A stretch of 56,720 nt of DNA from Blastococcus sp. URHD0036 (GTDB taxonomy: Bacteria > Actinomycetota > Actinomycetes > Mycobacteriales > Geodermatophilaceae): positions 1 through 56,720 of the forward strand of contig NZ_JNIK01000007.1 of assembly GCF_000701365.1 (NCBI RefSeq), read 5' to 3'. The position numbers and the translations under genes are program-made. Shown here piece after piece: positions 1-8,261 of this stretch (position 1 is the first letter of the stretch; each line of letters starts with the position of its first letter). The notes under the pieces are model-generated. The model was not told where the DNA came from, did no database searches, and saw only the letters and a program-made list of their open reading frames with translations.

Positions 1-2
1 AC

Positions 3-1409
3 CGCTACGACCGGGACGCGCCGACGCACGGCGTGCCGACGGCCGAGTTGGCGCTCCTCGAGACCTTTTACGACCGCGGCGCCGAGGCCGTGCAGGTCTT
101 GGTGGATGCCGGAGGGCTGTACCTGAACAGGGAGCGCGGCCACATCTTTCCCGACTACCACGCGGATCTGCCGCAGAACGCTGCACCGATCGGACGTTCC
201 TTCGGCCCGGCCATGCCACCGGAGCAGGAGCTTGCCGCCGGCCAGGCGGTCAACGCGAACCTGCCCGGGGGCACCATCCTCATTGAGGTGCTGCGCCAGG
301 CGGCCAAAGCGCGCGGGGTGAAGCTGCTGTTGGGACACCGCGTAGTCCACGTGCACCAGGACGACGACGGCGCGGTGGTGGGCGTTGAGGTCCATGCCGG
401 TCGTGGCCGAGGAACGGTCCTCGTGGGAGCCCGCCGCGGCGTCGTCTTCGCCTCTGGCGGCTTCCTCCACGACGAGCAGCTCGCCCGCGACTTCCTTCGC
501 GGCCCACTGCTGGGCGGGTGCGCTTCCTCCGGGAGCACCGGAGACTTCATCCGGATCGGTATCGAGGCGGGGGCGCAGCTCGGGAACATGCAGCAGGCCT
601 GGTGGACGCAGACCGTCCTCGACGTGGTCCTGCGCGCGCGAGAGACCGCCGAGGACATCTGGTTCCCCTTCGGCGACAGCATGATCCAGGTCGACAAGTA
701 CGGCCGCCGGGTCATGGACGAGAAGCAGACCTACAACGACCGGGGTCCCGTCCACTTCGCCTGGGACGCGGGACGCCGCGAGTACCCCAACCTCGTGCTC
801 TTCCAGATATACGACGACGCTGTCGCCCAGAAGGAGTCGCCCGAGGGGTTCCGCGGCTACATCCCATTCCCGGGACAGCCGGCCCCCTACGTGATCAGCG
901 GCACGACATTCGCCGAGCTGGCCGCCAACATCGACTCCCGCCTGGTCGAGCTGCAGGCGGAGACCGGAGGCGTGAGACTGGCCGCCGACTTCACGGAGAC
1001 CCTCACCCGCTCGGTCGAACGGTTCTCGGAGTTCGCCCGTCAGGGGGTGGACCGGGACTTCGGCCGCGGCGACAAGCCCATCCAGCAATCGTGGCAGCTC
1101 TGGCAGGGAACGCCACGCGGTGGCGTACCCAACCCGTGCCTCGCCCCGTTCGCCGATCACGGCCCCTATCACTGCATCCTGCTCGTCGCGGCCGCCCTGG
1201 ACACGAAGGGTGGTCCGCGGATCGACCCGTCCAGCCGCGTGCTGGGGACCGATGGCCAACCGATCGCGGGTCTGTACGGCGCCGGTAACTGCATCGCCTC
1301 GCCAGCTGGGGCGGGCTACTGGGGCGCTGGCGGGACGATCGGGCCTGCCGTCGTCTTCGGTGTCATCGCCGGCCAGCACGCGGCTCGGCAGCAGGACCGG
1401 ATCCAGTGA
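3..1409 (+). CDS. FAD-dependent oxidoreductase, 3-ketosteroid dehydrogenase / fumarate-reductase family, 5' end outside window
   Basis: The frame is open from the first bases of the window, reading YDRDAPTHGVP before the first possible GTG at 33, so the N-terminal FAD-binding Rossmann motif lies outside. The visible 468 residues match the FAD_binding_2 family: the C-terminus GAGNCIASPAGAGYWGAGG is the characteristic flavin-contacting segment of ketosteroid-dehydrogenase-like and fumarate-reductase-like enzymes, followed by FGVIAGQHAA. Such enzymes desaturate or reduce C-C bonds next to a carbonyl. The next gene, an alcohol dehydrogenase, starts 55 bases downstream on the same strand, so the two are probably co-transcribed. 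The substrate cannot be read from the sequence. The family is secure; a steroid substrate is only a possibility. Confidence 0.85.
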   Translation, partial: RYDRDAPTHGVPTAELALLETFYDRGAEAVQVLVDAGGLYLNRERGHIFPDYHADLPQNAAPIGRSFGPAMPPEQELAAGQAVNANLPGGTILIEVLRQAAKARGVKLLLGHRVVHVHQDDDGAVVGVEVHAGRGRGTVLVGARRGVVFASGGFLHDEQLARDFLRGPLLGGCASSGSTGDFIRIGIEAGAQLGNMQQAWWTQTVLDVVLRARETAEDIWFPFGDSMIQVDKYGRRVMDEKQTYNDRGPVHFAWDAGRREYPNLVLFQIYDDAVAQKESPEGFRGYIPFPGQPAPYVISGTTFAELAANIDSRLVELQAETGGVRLAADFTETLTRSVERFSEFARQGVDRDFGRGDKPIQQSWQLWQGTPRGGVPNPCLAPFADHGPYHCILLVAAALDTKGGPRIDPSSRVLGTDGQPIAGLYGAGNCIASPAGAGYWGAGGTIGPAVVFGVIAGQHAARQQDRIQ

Positions 1410-1464
1410 ACAACCCCGGGGGCCAGCTCGGGCGCCGTCCCTCCCGACCGCGAGGAGCCACTCG

Positions 1465-2406
1465 ATGAAGGCCTGGCGGATTACCTGCTACGGGCATCCG
1501 CTCGACCTCCGCGACGTCCCTCGCCCCTCCCCCGGGCAGGGGCAGGTGCTCGTCGACGTCCGCGCCGCCGGCCTGTGCCACACCGACATCTCGGAGATCG
1601 CCGGCCGCCTCACCGTGCTCAACCCCCCGCTCCCGTTCACGCCAGGACACGAGATCGCCGGCGTGGTCGCCGAACTCGGGCCCGGCGCCACCCGACTCCA
1701 CCTGGGGCAGCGAGTTGCGCTGCCCGCGTCCGGTTCCAGCCCGGGTATCGCCAGTGACGGCGGCTTCGCCGAGTTCGTCGTGGCCACAGAGTCCGACCTG
1801 ATCTCGATTCCGGAGTCCGTCGACTTCTCCGACGCAGCGCCCGCCACCGACGCCGGCATGACCTCGATGCACGCGCTCCGGGTCGGTGGTGTCGGCAAGG
1901 GCACCCGCGTGGGCGTCATAGGCCTCGGCGGGCTCGGGTCGATGGGCAGCCAGATCGCCGTCGCACTGGGCGCCGAGGTCTACGCCGCCGAGCTGAACGA
2001 GGACGTGTGGGAACGGGCCGCCGGGTGGGGCGTCCGCCGCTGCGCACGCGACATCACGGAGTTCGCGGCTGAGGAGCTCGAGGTGATCGTCGATTTCGCG
2101 GGAGCGGGCACCACAACCTCCGCGGCGATCGAGGCCCTGGGCCACGGCGGCCGAGTGGTCCAGGTCGGCAGCACGAGGCACGAGGCGCTCATCAGCACGC
2201 GCACCATGCTCTTCAAGGAGCTCTCCCTCCACGGCTCGCAGGGTGGCTCGCGTCAGGACGCCCTCGACGTCATCGACCTCATCGCGCGGGGCGCGGTCAT
2301 ACCGTTCGTGACCCCGATCCTCTTCGACGAGATCGGCGACGGCATCGACCGGCTGGAGGGCGGTGACGTCCGCGGTCGCCTGGTCGCGCTGCGGTCGCCG
2401 TCCTGA
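1465..2406 (+). CDS. zinc-type medium-chain alcohol dehydrogenase lacking the structural-zinc lobe
   Basis: The 313-residue product is an MDR-superfamily dehydrogenase. GLCHTD carries the catalytic-zinc cysteine and GHE the proton-relay and zinc region; the Rossmann motif is GVIGLGGLGSMG near residue 150. The start at ATG 1465 is supported by GAGGAG 8 bases upstream. Unlike classical members, the loop after GQRVALPA (about residue 90) runs straight into SGSSPGIASDGGFAEF. The four structural-zinc cysteines are absent, which also explains the short length against a usual 340-360. It probably oxidises a secondary alcohol or a hydroxyacyl-CoA made by the neighbouring flavoenzyme or P450. Inference: NAD(P) dependence. 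Confidence 0.85.
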   Translation: MKAWRITCYGHPLDLRDVPRPSPGQGQVLVDVRAAGLCHTDISEIAGRLTVLNPPLPFTPGHEIAGVVAELGPGATRLHLGQRVALPASGSSPGIASDGGFAEFVVATESDLISIPESVDFSDAAPATDAGMTSMHALRVGGVGKGTRVGVIGLGGLGSMGSQIAVALGAEVYAAELNEDVWERAAGWGVRRCARDITEFAAEELEVIVDFAGAGTTTSAAIEALGHGGRVVQVGSTRHEALISTRTMLFKELSLHGSQGGSRQDALDVIDLIARGAVIPFVTPILFDEIGDGIDRLEGGDVRGRLVALRSPS

Positions 2407-2517
2407 CGATTCGGTCCCACCACCAGCGCGGCTGCCAGCTCAGAAGTGGCCTGAGGAGGCCGGCGCTGCGGCGTGGCGACGGCCAGAGCAGGCGCCCGCA
2501 CTAGGGGAAACCCACGA

Positions 2518-2532
2518 GTGGATCCAGGACAC
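2518..2532 (+). promoter_or_regulatory. candidate GntR operator upstream of the first P450
   Basis: GGATCCAGGACAC at 2520-2532 differs at 2 of 13 positions from the perfect palindrome GTATCCAGGATAC found at 56085. It lies about 90 bases before the P450 start, in a 217-base gap otherwise free of genes. Recurrence of the motif at other promoters in the window supports a regulatory role; this single site alone would not. Confidence 0.5.
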
Positions 2533-2623
2533 GGCGGCGTGTAGCCTGGCACATAGAGGGTCGAACAGCCACAACTGTCGCGCACCGCACCTCTCGACAG
2601 CAGCCCTTGAGACCGGAGTGCCG

Positions 2624-3871
2624 ATGTCAGCGCCCGCCCAGCAGATGCCGGAATTCGACCACTACTCGGACCATTACACGCAGAACACCGAGCAGGTGCT
2701 CGCCGACCTGCGCCGCAACAGCCCGGTTGCCTACTCCGGGGCGTACGAAGGCGGGTTCTTCATCGTCAGTCGGTACCAGCAGGTACGTGACCTCCTGGCC
2801 GACCACGAGGGCTTCAGCTCCGCCAAGTGGGTGGACGATGACGGCACCCGGAAGGGCGGCGACAGCATCCCGTCCAGCGGTCAGCCGCCGCTGCTGCCGA
2901 TGGAGCTGGACCCTCCCCAGGCCACGGACTATCGCCGGCTGCTGTCCCCCTGGTTCAGCGTCAAGCGCGCAGAGCAACTGCGCCCGCGCATCACGGAGTT
3001 GACGAGCGCGCTGATCGACGAGCACATCGAGCAGGGTCGGCTCGACGTCGTCCTGGACATCGGGAACCCCGTACCCGCCATCGTCACCTTGGAGCTGATC
3101 GGGCTCCCCGTGGACGACTGGCACAGCTTCGCCGACCCGATGCACCAGATCGTGGCGGCACTGCCCGGTAGCGAGCCCTTCCTGCGGGCCGCCGAGGGAG
3201 TGGCTCGCGTCTCGGCGGCCTTGGCGGAGCTCGTGGCGCAGCGGCGCGCCAGCCCGGCGGACGACCTGGCCAGCCACCTCTGCCAGGCCCAGGTGAACGG
3301 CGCCCCGATTCCGGACGAGGACATCGTCAACATCCTCATGACCGTCGTCGGTGGCGGGGTGGACACCACCACCAGCGCCATCGCGGGCGCGATCGGCTGG
3401 CTCGACGAGCATCCCGAGGACCGGCGGCGGCTCATGGAGGAACCGGAGCTGCTGCCCGTCGCGACCGAGGACTTCATCCGCTACCTCACGCCCGCCCAGT
3501 TCCTCAGCCGGACCGTGCGCAGGCATGTCGAGGTGGCCGGTCAGCCGCTCGTCCCCGGAGACCGGGTGGCGCTGTCGCTGGCCTCGGCAAACCGGGACGA
3601 GACGGTCTTCGAGCGCGCCGACGAGGTCGTCGTCGACCGCCAGCCCGTCCGTCACATCGGTTTCGGCTTCGGCGTCCACCGCTGCATCGGCGCCCACCTC
3701 GGGCGGGTGGAGCTGCAGGTCATGCTGGGAGAGCTGCTCCGCCGAGTGCCGGACTTCCGGGTCCAGGCGGACGACGTCCAGCGCTATCCGAAGCGGGCGA
3801 AGGTCAACGGGTACGTGCAGATGCCCATCACTTTCCGCCCCCGGCCGCGCCAGGGCGGCGACTCCATCTGA
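2624..3871 (+). CDS. cytochrome P450 with DxxR in place of the ExxR motif
   Basis: The 415-residue soluble bacterial P450 has an I-helix GGGVDTTTSA near residue 245 and a heme-binding loop FGFGVHRCIGAHLG with the cysteine thiolate ligand near residue 350. ATG 2624 is chosen because it gives a normal N-terminus; an in-frame extension upstream has no family features. In the K-helix, where nearly all P450s have ExxR, the sequence reads ATEDFIRYLTP, so an aspartate replaces the invariant glutamate. It would hydroxylate a hydrophobic substrate using external ferredoxin and reductase, neither of which is encoded nearby. A candidate GntR operator lies upstream. Family secure, substrate unknown. Confidence 0.92.
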   Translation: MSAPAQQMPEFDHYSDHYTQNTEQVLADLRRNSPVAYSGAYEGGFFIVSRYQQVRDLLADHEGFSSAKWVDDDGTRKGGDSIPSSGQPPLLPMELDPPQATDYRRLLSPWFSVKRAEQLRPRITELTSALIDEHIEQGRLDVVLDIGNPVPAIVTLELIGLPVDDWHSFADPMHQIVAALPGSEPFLRAAEGVARVSAALAELVAQRRASPADDLASHLCQAQVNGAPIPDEDIVNILMTVVGGGVDTTTSAIAGAIGWLDEHPEDRRRLMEEPELLPVATEDFIRYLTPAQFLSRTVRRHVEVAGQPLVPGDRVALSLASANRDETVFERADEVVVDRQPVRHIGFGFGVHRCIGAHLGRVELQVMLGELLRRVPDFRVQADDVQRYPKRAKVNGYVQMPITFRPRPRQGGDSI

Positions 3872-4078
3872 CCCGGCCGGTTGTGCGCGGCGGCGAAGGC
3901 GTTCGCCTCCGACGTCGCGATGAAGGTGACCACCGACGCCGTGCTGTTGTTCGTCGGTGCGGGCTACACCTCCGACTTCCCGGTCGAGCGGATGATGCGC
4001 GACGCCAAGATCACCCAGATCTACGAGGGCACCAACCAGGTCCAGCGCATGGTCATCGCCCGCAGCCTCCTGCGGTAG
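3872..4078 (+). pseudogene. acyl-CoA dehydrogenase C-terminal fragment
   Basis: Directly after the P450 stop codon, in the same frame, come about 65 residues that match the C-terminal helix bundle of short-chain acyl-CoA dehydrogenases: [14 protein letters not shown], then [16 protein letters not shown] and [18 protein letters not shown]. No start, FAD-binding region or upstream two-thirds of the gene remains. It is the 3' scar of a deleted acyl-CoA dehydrogenase gene joined to the P450 end, and is unlikely to make a useful product. A TTG at 3881 could formally start translation but has no ribosome binding site. Confidence 0.8.
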
Positions 4079-4095
4079 CACCCTCCCACCCGCGA

Positions 4096-4122
4096 GGGGC
4101 CGGCTGCACCGCAGCCGGCCCC
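4096..4122. terminator. bidirectional hairpin terminator
   Basis: A perfect 12-bp stem (GGGGCCGGCTGC and its complement) closes a 3-base loop between the convergent P450 and SDR genes. No long U-tract follows, as is common for actinobacterial terminators. Confidence 0.65.
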
Positions 4123-4200
4123 AAGTCCCGTTCCGCTGAGCCCTGCGAGGCCTCTACCCGACGACCGACGGGGGCCTGAGCGGCTGTCGTCCCAGGAGCA

Positions 4201-4962
4201 TCAGCGCGGCGCCATGCGGATGGCGCCGTCCAGGCGGATCACCTCGCCGTTGAGCATCGGGTTGGCGATGACCTGTGCGACCAGGAGGCCGAACTCGTTG
4301 GGCCGCCCGAGCCGCGAGGGGTGGGGAACCTGACGCCCGAGCGACTCCTTGGCGTCGTCCGGAAGGGAGGCCAGGAGCGGCGTGTCGAAGAGCCCCGGCG
4401 CGATGGTCATGACCCGGATCTTGTGGCCGGCCAGGTCCCGCGCCACCGGGAGTGTCAGACCGACGATCCCGGCCTTCGACGCGGCATAGGCTGCCTGGCC
4501 CACCTGACCGTCGAAGGCGGCCACGGAGGCGGTGTTGACGATGACGCCGCGCTCCCCCGCGATCTCGTCGACCGCCGCGATCCGCTCCGCGGCGAGGCGG
4601 AGCACGTTGTAGGTGCCCAGCAGGTTCACCGTCACGACTCGCGCGAAGCCGTCCATCGGTGCGGGTCCGGACCGGCCGAGGGTCCGCGCCGCGGGGCCGA
4701 TACCAGCGCAGTTCACGGCGACGCGGAAGTCGCCCAATCCGGTCGCGACGTCCAGCGCCGCGCGGACGTCCTCCTCACTCGTGACGTCGCCGGGGCTGTA
4801 GCGAGCAGCAGCCCCCAGTCCCTCAGCGGCAGCGGCCCCGTCGGATCCGGGCAGGTCGAGGAGGACGACGCGCCCCCCCGCGGCGACGAGGCGCTGTGCG
4901 ACCGCAAGCCCGAGGCCGGAAGCGCCCCCGGTAACCACTGCCACCGAGTCCTGGATGTCCAT
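4201..4962 (-). CDS. SDR, type II 3-hydroxyacyl-CoA dehydrogenase (HSD10-like)
   Basis: This 253-residue short-chain dehydrogenase has the cofactor motif TGGASGLG near residue 12, NCAG in the central sheet and the catalytic YAASK near residue 160. The whole layout, including [13 protein letters not shown] and [17 protein letters not shown], resembles HSD17B10-type 3-hydroxy-2-methylacyl-CoA dehydrogenases, which oxidise 3-hydroxyacyl-CoA with NAD+. It lies about 110 bases downstream of a Rossmann-type 3-hydroxyacyl-CoA dehydrogenase on the same strand, presumably in one transcript. The pair suggests oxidation of two different 3-hydroxyacyl-CoA intermediates. Family secure; exact substrate inferred. 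Confidence 0.85.
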   Translation of the reverse strand: MDIQDSVAVVTGGASGLGLAVAQRLVAAGGRVVLLDLPGSDGAAAAEGLGAAARYSPGDVTSEEDVRAALDVATGLGDFRVAVNCAGIGPAARTLGRSGPAPMDGFARVVTVNLLGTYNVLRLAAERIAAVDEIAGERGVIVNTASVAAFDGQVGQAAYAASKAGIVGLTLPVARDLAGHKIRVMTIAPGLFDTPLLASLPDDAKESLGRQVPHPSRLGRPNEFGLLVAQVIANPMLNGEVIRLDGAIRMAPR

Positions 4963-5070
4963 CTGTGCTCCTTCGGCTGTGTCTGTCGGGTGAGCACGGT
5001 GCCACTCGACCGCGGTGGTCCTGTGCCCGTCGTGCCGCCGCGACGGGGCCGGTCGCGTGGGCGGGGGTCG

Positions 5071-5922
5071 TCAGCTGTACGTGTGGAAGCCCCGACCGGA
5101 CTTGCGACCGAGCAGCCCCGCGTCGACCATCCTGGAGAGGAGCGGCGGTGGCGAGTACAGCGCCTCCTTGAACTCCTCGTACAGCGACTCGGCGATGGAC
5201 TTGGTGGTGTCCAGGCCGATCAGGTCGGCGAGCCGCAAGGGGCCCATCGGGTGCGCGCACCCCAGGACCATCCCGCGGTCGATGTCCTCGGGTGAGGCGA
5301 ACCCGGACTCGACCATGCGGATGGCCGAGAGCAGGTACGGGATGAGCAGCGCGTTGACGACGAAGCCGGCACGGTCCTGGCTGCGGACGATCTCCTTGCC
5401 GAGGACCTCGGTCACGAGCTGCTCCGCCGCCGTCCGCACGGCGTCGGCAGTGAGCAGTGAGGGAACGATCTCCACGAGCGGCAGCACAGGCACCGGGTTG
5501 AAGAAGTGGACACCCAGCACGTACTCCGGGCGGGTGGTCGCCACGCCCAGCTTCATGATCGGGACGGAGGAGGTGTTGGACGCGAGGATCGCCTCACGGT
5601 TCTCCACCACCTTGTCCAGGCGGGCGAACACCTCGGTCTTGAGAGTCTCGTCCTCGGCGATGGCTTCGAAGACCACGTCCCTGTCGGCGAGCTCGTCGAA
5701 GCAAGGACTGACGCGGACGCGCTGTAGCACCGCCGCGCGCTCCCCACCGGTCAGCTTGCCGGAGCGCACCGCCCGGTCCAGCGACGCCCGGATGCGGTCC
5801 CGACCGGCCTCCGCCCTCACCTCGTCGACCTCGTTGACGACCACGTCCAGCCCCGCGCGCGCGCAGACCTCCGCGATCCCGGCCCCCATCAGACCGCATC
5901 CGACGACACCGATCCTGGTCAC
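5071..5922 (-). CDS. 3-hydroxyacyl-CoA dehydrogenase (FadB2/PaaH/Hbd type)
   Basis: The 283-residue protein begins TRIGVVGCGLMGAGIAE, the NAD-binding GxGxxG of the 3-hydroxyacyl-CoA dehydrogenase family. It contains VHFFNPVPVLPLVEIV with the catalytic histidine near residue 140, and a C-terminal helical domain with NALLIPYLLSAIRMVESG and CAHPMGPLRLADLIGLD. It oxidises 3-hydroxyacyl-CoA to 3-ketoacyl-CoA. GTG 5922 is chosen because GAGGGG precedes it by 7-8 bases; ATG 5946 is an alternative. It is divergent from the dienoyl-CoA-reductase-like SDR and separated from it by 96 bases holding a candidate GntR operator. With the thiolase downstream of that SDR it completes a beta-oxidation round. 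Confidence 0.92.
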   Translation of the reverse strand: MTRIGVVGCGLMGAGIAEVCARAGLDVVVNEVDEVRAEAGRDRIRASLDRAVRSGKLTGGERAAVLQRVRVSPCFDELADRDVVFEAIAEDETLKTEVFARLDKVVENREAILASNTSSVPIMKLGVATTRPEYVLGVHFFNPVPVLPLVEIVPSLLTADAVRTAAEQLVTEVLGKEIVRSQDRAGFVVNALLIPYLLSAIRMVESGFASPEDIDRGMVLGCAHPMGPLRLADLIGLDTTKSIAESLYEEFKEALYSPPPLLSRMVDAGLLGRKSGRGFHTYS

Positions 5923-5955
5923 ACGAACACCCCTCACGCCGAACATCTCGCAGCG

Positions 5956-5981
5956 GTTACTGAATCCAGGATACGTTACTG
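5956..5981 (+). promoter_or_regulatory. candidate GntR operator in a divergent promoter, flanked by direct repeats
   Basis: GAATCCAGGATAC (5962-5974) differs by one base from the perfect palindrome at 56085. It is bracketed by two direct copies of GTTACTG (5956-5962 and 5975-5981). The site sits in the middle of the 96-base gap between the divergent 3-hydroxyacyl-CoA dehydrogenase and SDR, so one bound protein could control both directions. Confidence 0.6.
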
Positions 5982-6018
5982 TGCCTCTGCGCCCGAACGA
6001 CGGAAGGTGGACCAGCAG

Positions 6019-6795
6019 GTGGCCGACTACTTCAGGGACGACTGCCTGCAGGGCAAGGTCGTGTTCGTGAGCGGCGGGTCGAGCGGGATCAACCTCGGCA
6101 TCGCGCAGCAGTTCGCTGCCAAGGGCGCCCGGCTGATGCTCTTCAGCCGCACGGAGGACAAGCTGCGTGCGGCTGCCCAGACCATCACCGAGACCGGAGG
6201 CACCGCCCTCTGGGCCGCCGGTGACGTCCGGGACTGGGAGGCGGTCCGTGCCGCCCTGGCCCGCTGTCACGTGGAGCTGGGGCCGCTCGACGTCGTCCTG
6301 TCCGGAGCGGCGGGCAACTTCCTGGCCCCCGTCACGGGACTCTCGTCCAACGGGTTCAAGACCGTGATCGACATCGACCTGTTGGGGACGTACAACGTGC
6401 TAAAGCACAGCTACGAGTACCTCCAGCGCCCCGGGGCATCGCTGATCTCGATCACCGCTCCCCAGGCGGTGATGCCCATGGCCGAGCAGGCACACGCCGG
6501 AGCCGCCAAGGCCGGGATCAACATGCTGACCAAGGTGCTGGCTCGGGAGTGGGGCCCTGAGGGTGTTCGCGTCAATGCCATCTCCCCCGGGTTCATCGCC
6601 GACACGGAGGGGACCGCACGGCTGGTCGACACGGCCGAGAAGTCGGTGGCCCTGCTGAAGTCCATCCCGTTGGGTCGACTCGGCGAGAAGAACGAGATCG
6701 CCGACATGGCGCTCTTCCTGTGCAGTGACAACGCGCGTTACGTCACCGGGTCGATCTTCGACTGCGACGGCGGCTACGTGCTGGGTACAGCCTGA
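6019..6795 (+). CDS. SDR, 2,4-dienoyl-CoA reductase-like (DECR2 type)
   Basis: The 258-residue SDR has cofactor motif SGGSSGINLGIA and, where most SDRs have YxxxK, reads QAHAGAAKAGINMLTKVLA. Loss of the tyrosine with retention of the lysine is the pattern of the 2,4-dienoyl-CoA reductase branch (peroxisomal DECR2-like proteins have QVHAGSAKA here). Those enzymes use NADPH to reduce conjugated dienoyl-CoA and so remove double bonds during beta-oxidation of unsaturated acyl chains. GTG 6019 is preferred because GGAAGG ends 11 bases upstream; GTG 6007 has no such sequence. The thiolase starts 25 bases downstream, so the two are an operon. Family assignment is good, substrate inferred. Confidence 0.85.
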   Translation: MADYFRDDCLQGKVVFVSGGSSGINLGIAQQFAAKGARLMLFSRTEDKLRAAAQTITETGGTALWAAGDVRDWEAVRAALARCHVELGPLDVVLSGAAGNFLAPVTGLSSNGFKTVIDIDLLGTYNVLKHSYEYLQRPGASLISITAPQAVMPMAEQAHAGAAKAGINMLTKVLAREWGPEGVRVNAISPGFIADTEGTARLVDTAEKSVALLKSIPLGRLGEKNEIADMALFLCSDNARYVTGSIFDCDGGYVLGTA

Positions 6796-6820
6796 CTCCA
6801 ACGTTCAGAGAGGACCCTCC

Positions 6821-7972
6821 GTGACTCGAGATGCAGTCATCGTGGCGGCCGTCCGCACCCCGACGGGCAAGCGGAACGGCGCTTTGTCCGGCGTTCACCC
6901 GGCCGACCTGTCGGCCCACATCCTCCGTGCCCTGGTTGAACGGACGGGCATCGACCCCGGACTCGTGGACGACGTGGTCTGGGGATGCGTCAGCCAGGTG
7001 GCCGAGCAGACGTTCGACCTGGCCCGGACCGCAGTGCTCTCCGCCGGGTGGCCGGAGACCGTACCCGGAGTCACGGTGGACCGGCAGTGCGGATCGTCCC
7101 AGCAGTCGATCAGCTTCGCTGCGGCCGGCATCATCGCCGGCCACTATGACGTCGCCGTCGCCGGTGGGGTCGAGTCGATGTCGCGCGTGCCCATGTTCTC
7201 GGCGGTCTCCGAGGGCACCTCCCCCCTCGGAGACTCCTACGCGGCGCGATACGGCGCCGACATGCCCAACCAGGGCATCGGGGCAGAGATCATCGCAGAG
7301 CAGTGGGGACTGCCGAGAATCCAACTCGACGAGTTCAGCGCCGCCTCGCACGAGAAGGCCGCCGCCGCTGCCGACAGTGGGGCTTTCGACGACGAGATCG
7401 TCCCCGTCACGCTCCCTGACGGCTCGGTCGTGCGCGCCGACGAGGGCATCCGCCGCGGCACGACGGTGGAGAAGCTCGCGGCCTTGAAGACGCCGTTCAA
7501 GCCGGACGGTGTCGTCACCGCGGGGAACGCCTCCCAGATCAGCGACGGCTCCGCCGGACTGCTCCTCATGACGAGCGAGCGGGCGCGCGAGCTGGGACTG
7601 ACTCCGCTCGTGCGGGTGCACAGCTCGACCGTCCTCGGCGCCGCGCCCATGCCGATGCTGACCGCGCCCATCCCGGCGACCCAGCGCCTGCTGCAGCGGA
7701 GCGGGCTCACGGTCGACGAGATCGGGGCCTTCGAGGTGAACGAAGCTTTCGCCCCCGTGCCTCTGGCCTGGCTCGCGGAGATCGGCGCCGACGCGAAGGC
7801 ACTCAACCCGCGTGGTGGCGCCATCGCCCTCGGCCACCCCCTGGGCGGCAGCGGCGCGCGCCTGGCAACGACACTGGTGCACCACATGCGCGCCAACGGC
7901 GTCCGCTACGGACTGCAGACGATGTGCGAGGCCGGGGGCCAGGCCAACGCCACCCTCTACGAACTGGTCTGA
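6821..7972 (+). CDS. acetyl-CoA C-acyltransferase (thiolase)
   Basis: The 383-residue thiolase contains all three catalytic segments: DRQCGSSQQS with the nucleophilic cysteine near residue 88, NEAFAPVPLAW, and GHPLGGSGARL followed by CEAGGQAN with the second cysteine near the end. The start GTG 6821 has GAGAGGA about 6 bases upstream. It cleaves 3-ketoacyl-CoA with CoA to acetyl-CoA (or propionyl-CoA) and a shortened acyl-CoA. It follows the dienoyl-CoA-reductase-like SDR and faces the 3-hydroxyacyl-CoA dehydrogenases across the divergent promoter, which fits beta-oxidation of an unsaturated or cyclic acid. Confidence 0.95.
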   Translation: MTRDAVIVAAVRTPTGKRNGALSGVHPADLSAHILRALVERTGIDPGLVDDVVWGCVSQVAEQTFDLARTAVLSAGWPETVPGVTVDRQCGSSQQSISFAAAGIIAGHYDVAVAGGVESMSRVPMFSAVSEGTSPLGDSYAARYGADMPNQGIGAEIIAEQWGLPRIQLDEFSAASHEKAAAAADSGAFDDEIVPVTLPDGSVVRADEGIRRGTTVEKLAALKTPFKPDGVVTAGNASQISDGSAGLLLMTSERARELGLTPLVRVHSSTVLGAAPMPMLTAPIPATQRLLQRSGLTVDEIGAFEVNEAFAPVPLAWLAEIGADAKALNPRGGAIALGHPLGGSGARLATTLVHHMRANGVRYGLQTMCEAGGQANATLYELV

Positions 7973-8202
7973 CGGGCCACCTCCGGGCAGGTCACCCACC
8001 GGTGGTGAGCTGATCTGGCCGGAAGCGGCGGTCGAGGCGCCCGGGTCTGATCAGCGTCATGCCTGCGGCGGCTCCCGCGGCTGTACTCGTCGTCTCATCA
8101 GCCCTGGTGGACGCGCGGATCCGCGCCGGCGCAGAGCAACCGCCTCCCGACGGGGCGCGCCCGGGGCATGAGCCGGGCAGGAGCCGGAGCCTCAGGGGGC
8201 CC

Positions 8203-8242
8203 GCCGTCCGCCACGCCATGGGTAGGCGGCATGGCGGACGGC
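8203..8242. terminator. bidirectional hairpin terminator
   Basis: Arms GCCGTCCGCC (8203-8212) and GGCGGACGGC (8233-8242) are perfectly complementary, with CCATG/CATGG adding inner pairing. It lies between the convergent thiolase and flavin dehydrogenase genes. The remaining 230 bases between those genes show no coding signal. Confidence 0.65.
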
Positions 8243-8261
8243 GAGCTTCCGGGACAACCCC

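Noticed and set aside
1397-1407. GGATCCAG-like sequence near the end of the first gene as a further GntR site
   Set aside because: It is inside coding sequence, lacks the CAGGAT half, and BamHI-type hexamers are expected by chance in GC-rich DNA.
2627-4081. A 484-residue open frame on the minus strand over the P450 gene
   Set aside because: In GC-rich DNA long antisense frames are normal. It has no family motifs, and the plus strand has a complete P450 with heme loop.
5923-6270. N-terminal extension of the 3-hydroxyacyl-CoA dehydrogenase
   Set aside because: It would run through the divergent promoter and operator and into the next gene; the NAD-binding motif starts directly after GTG 5922, which has a ribosome site.
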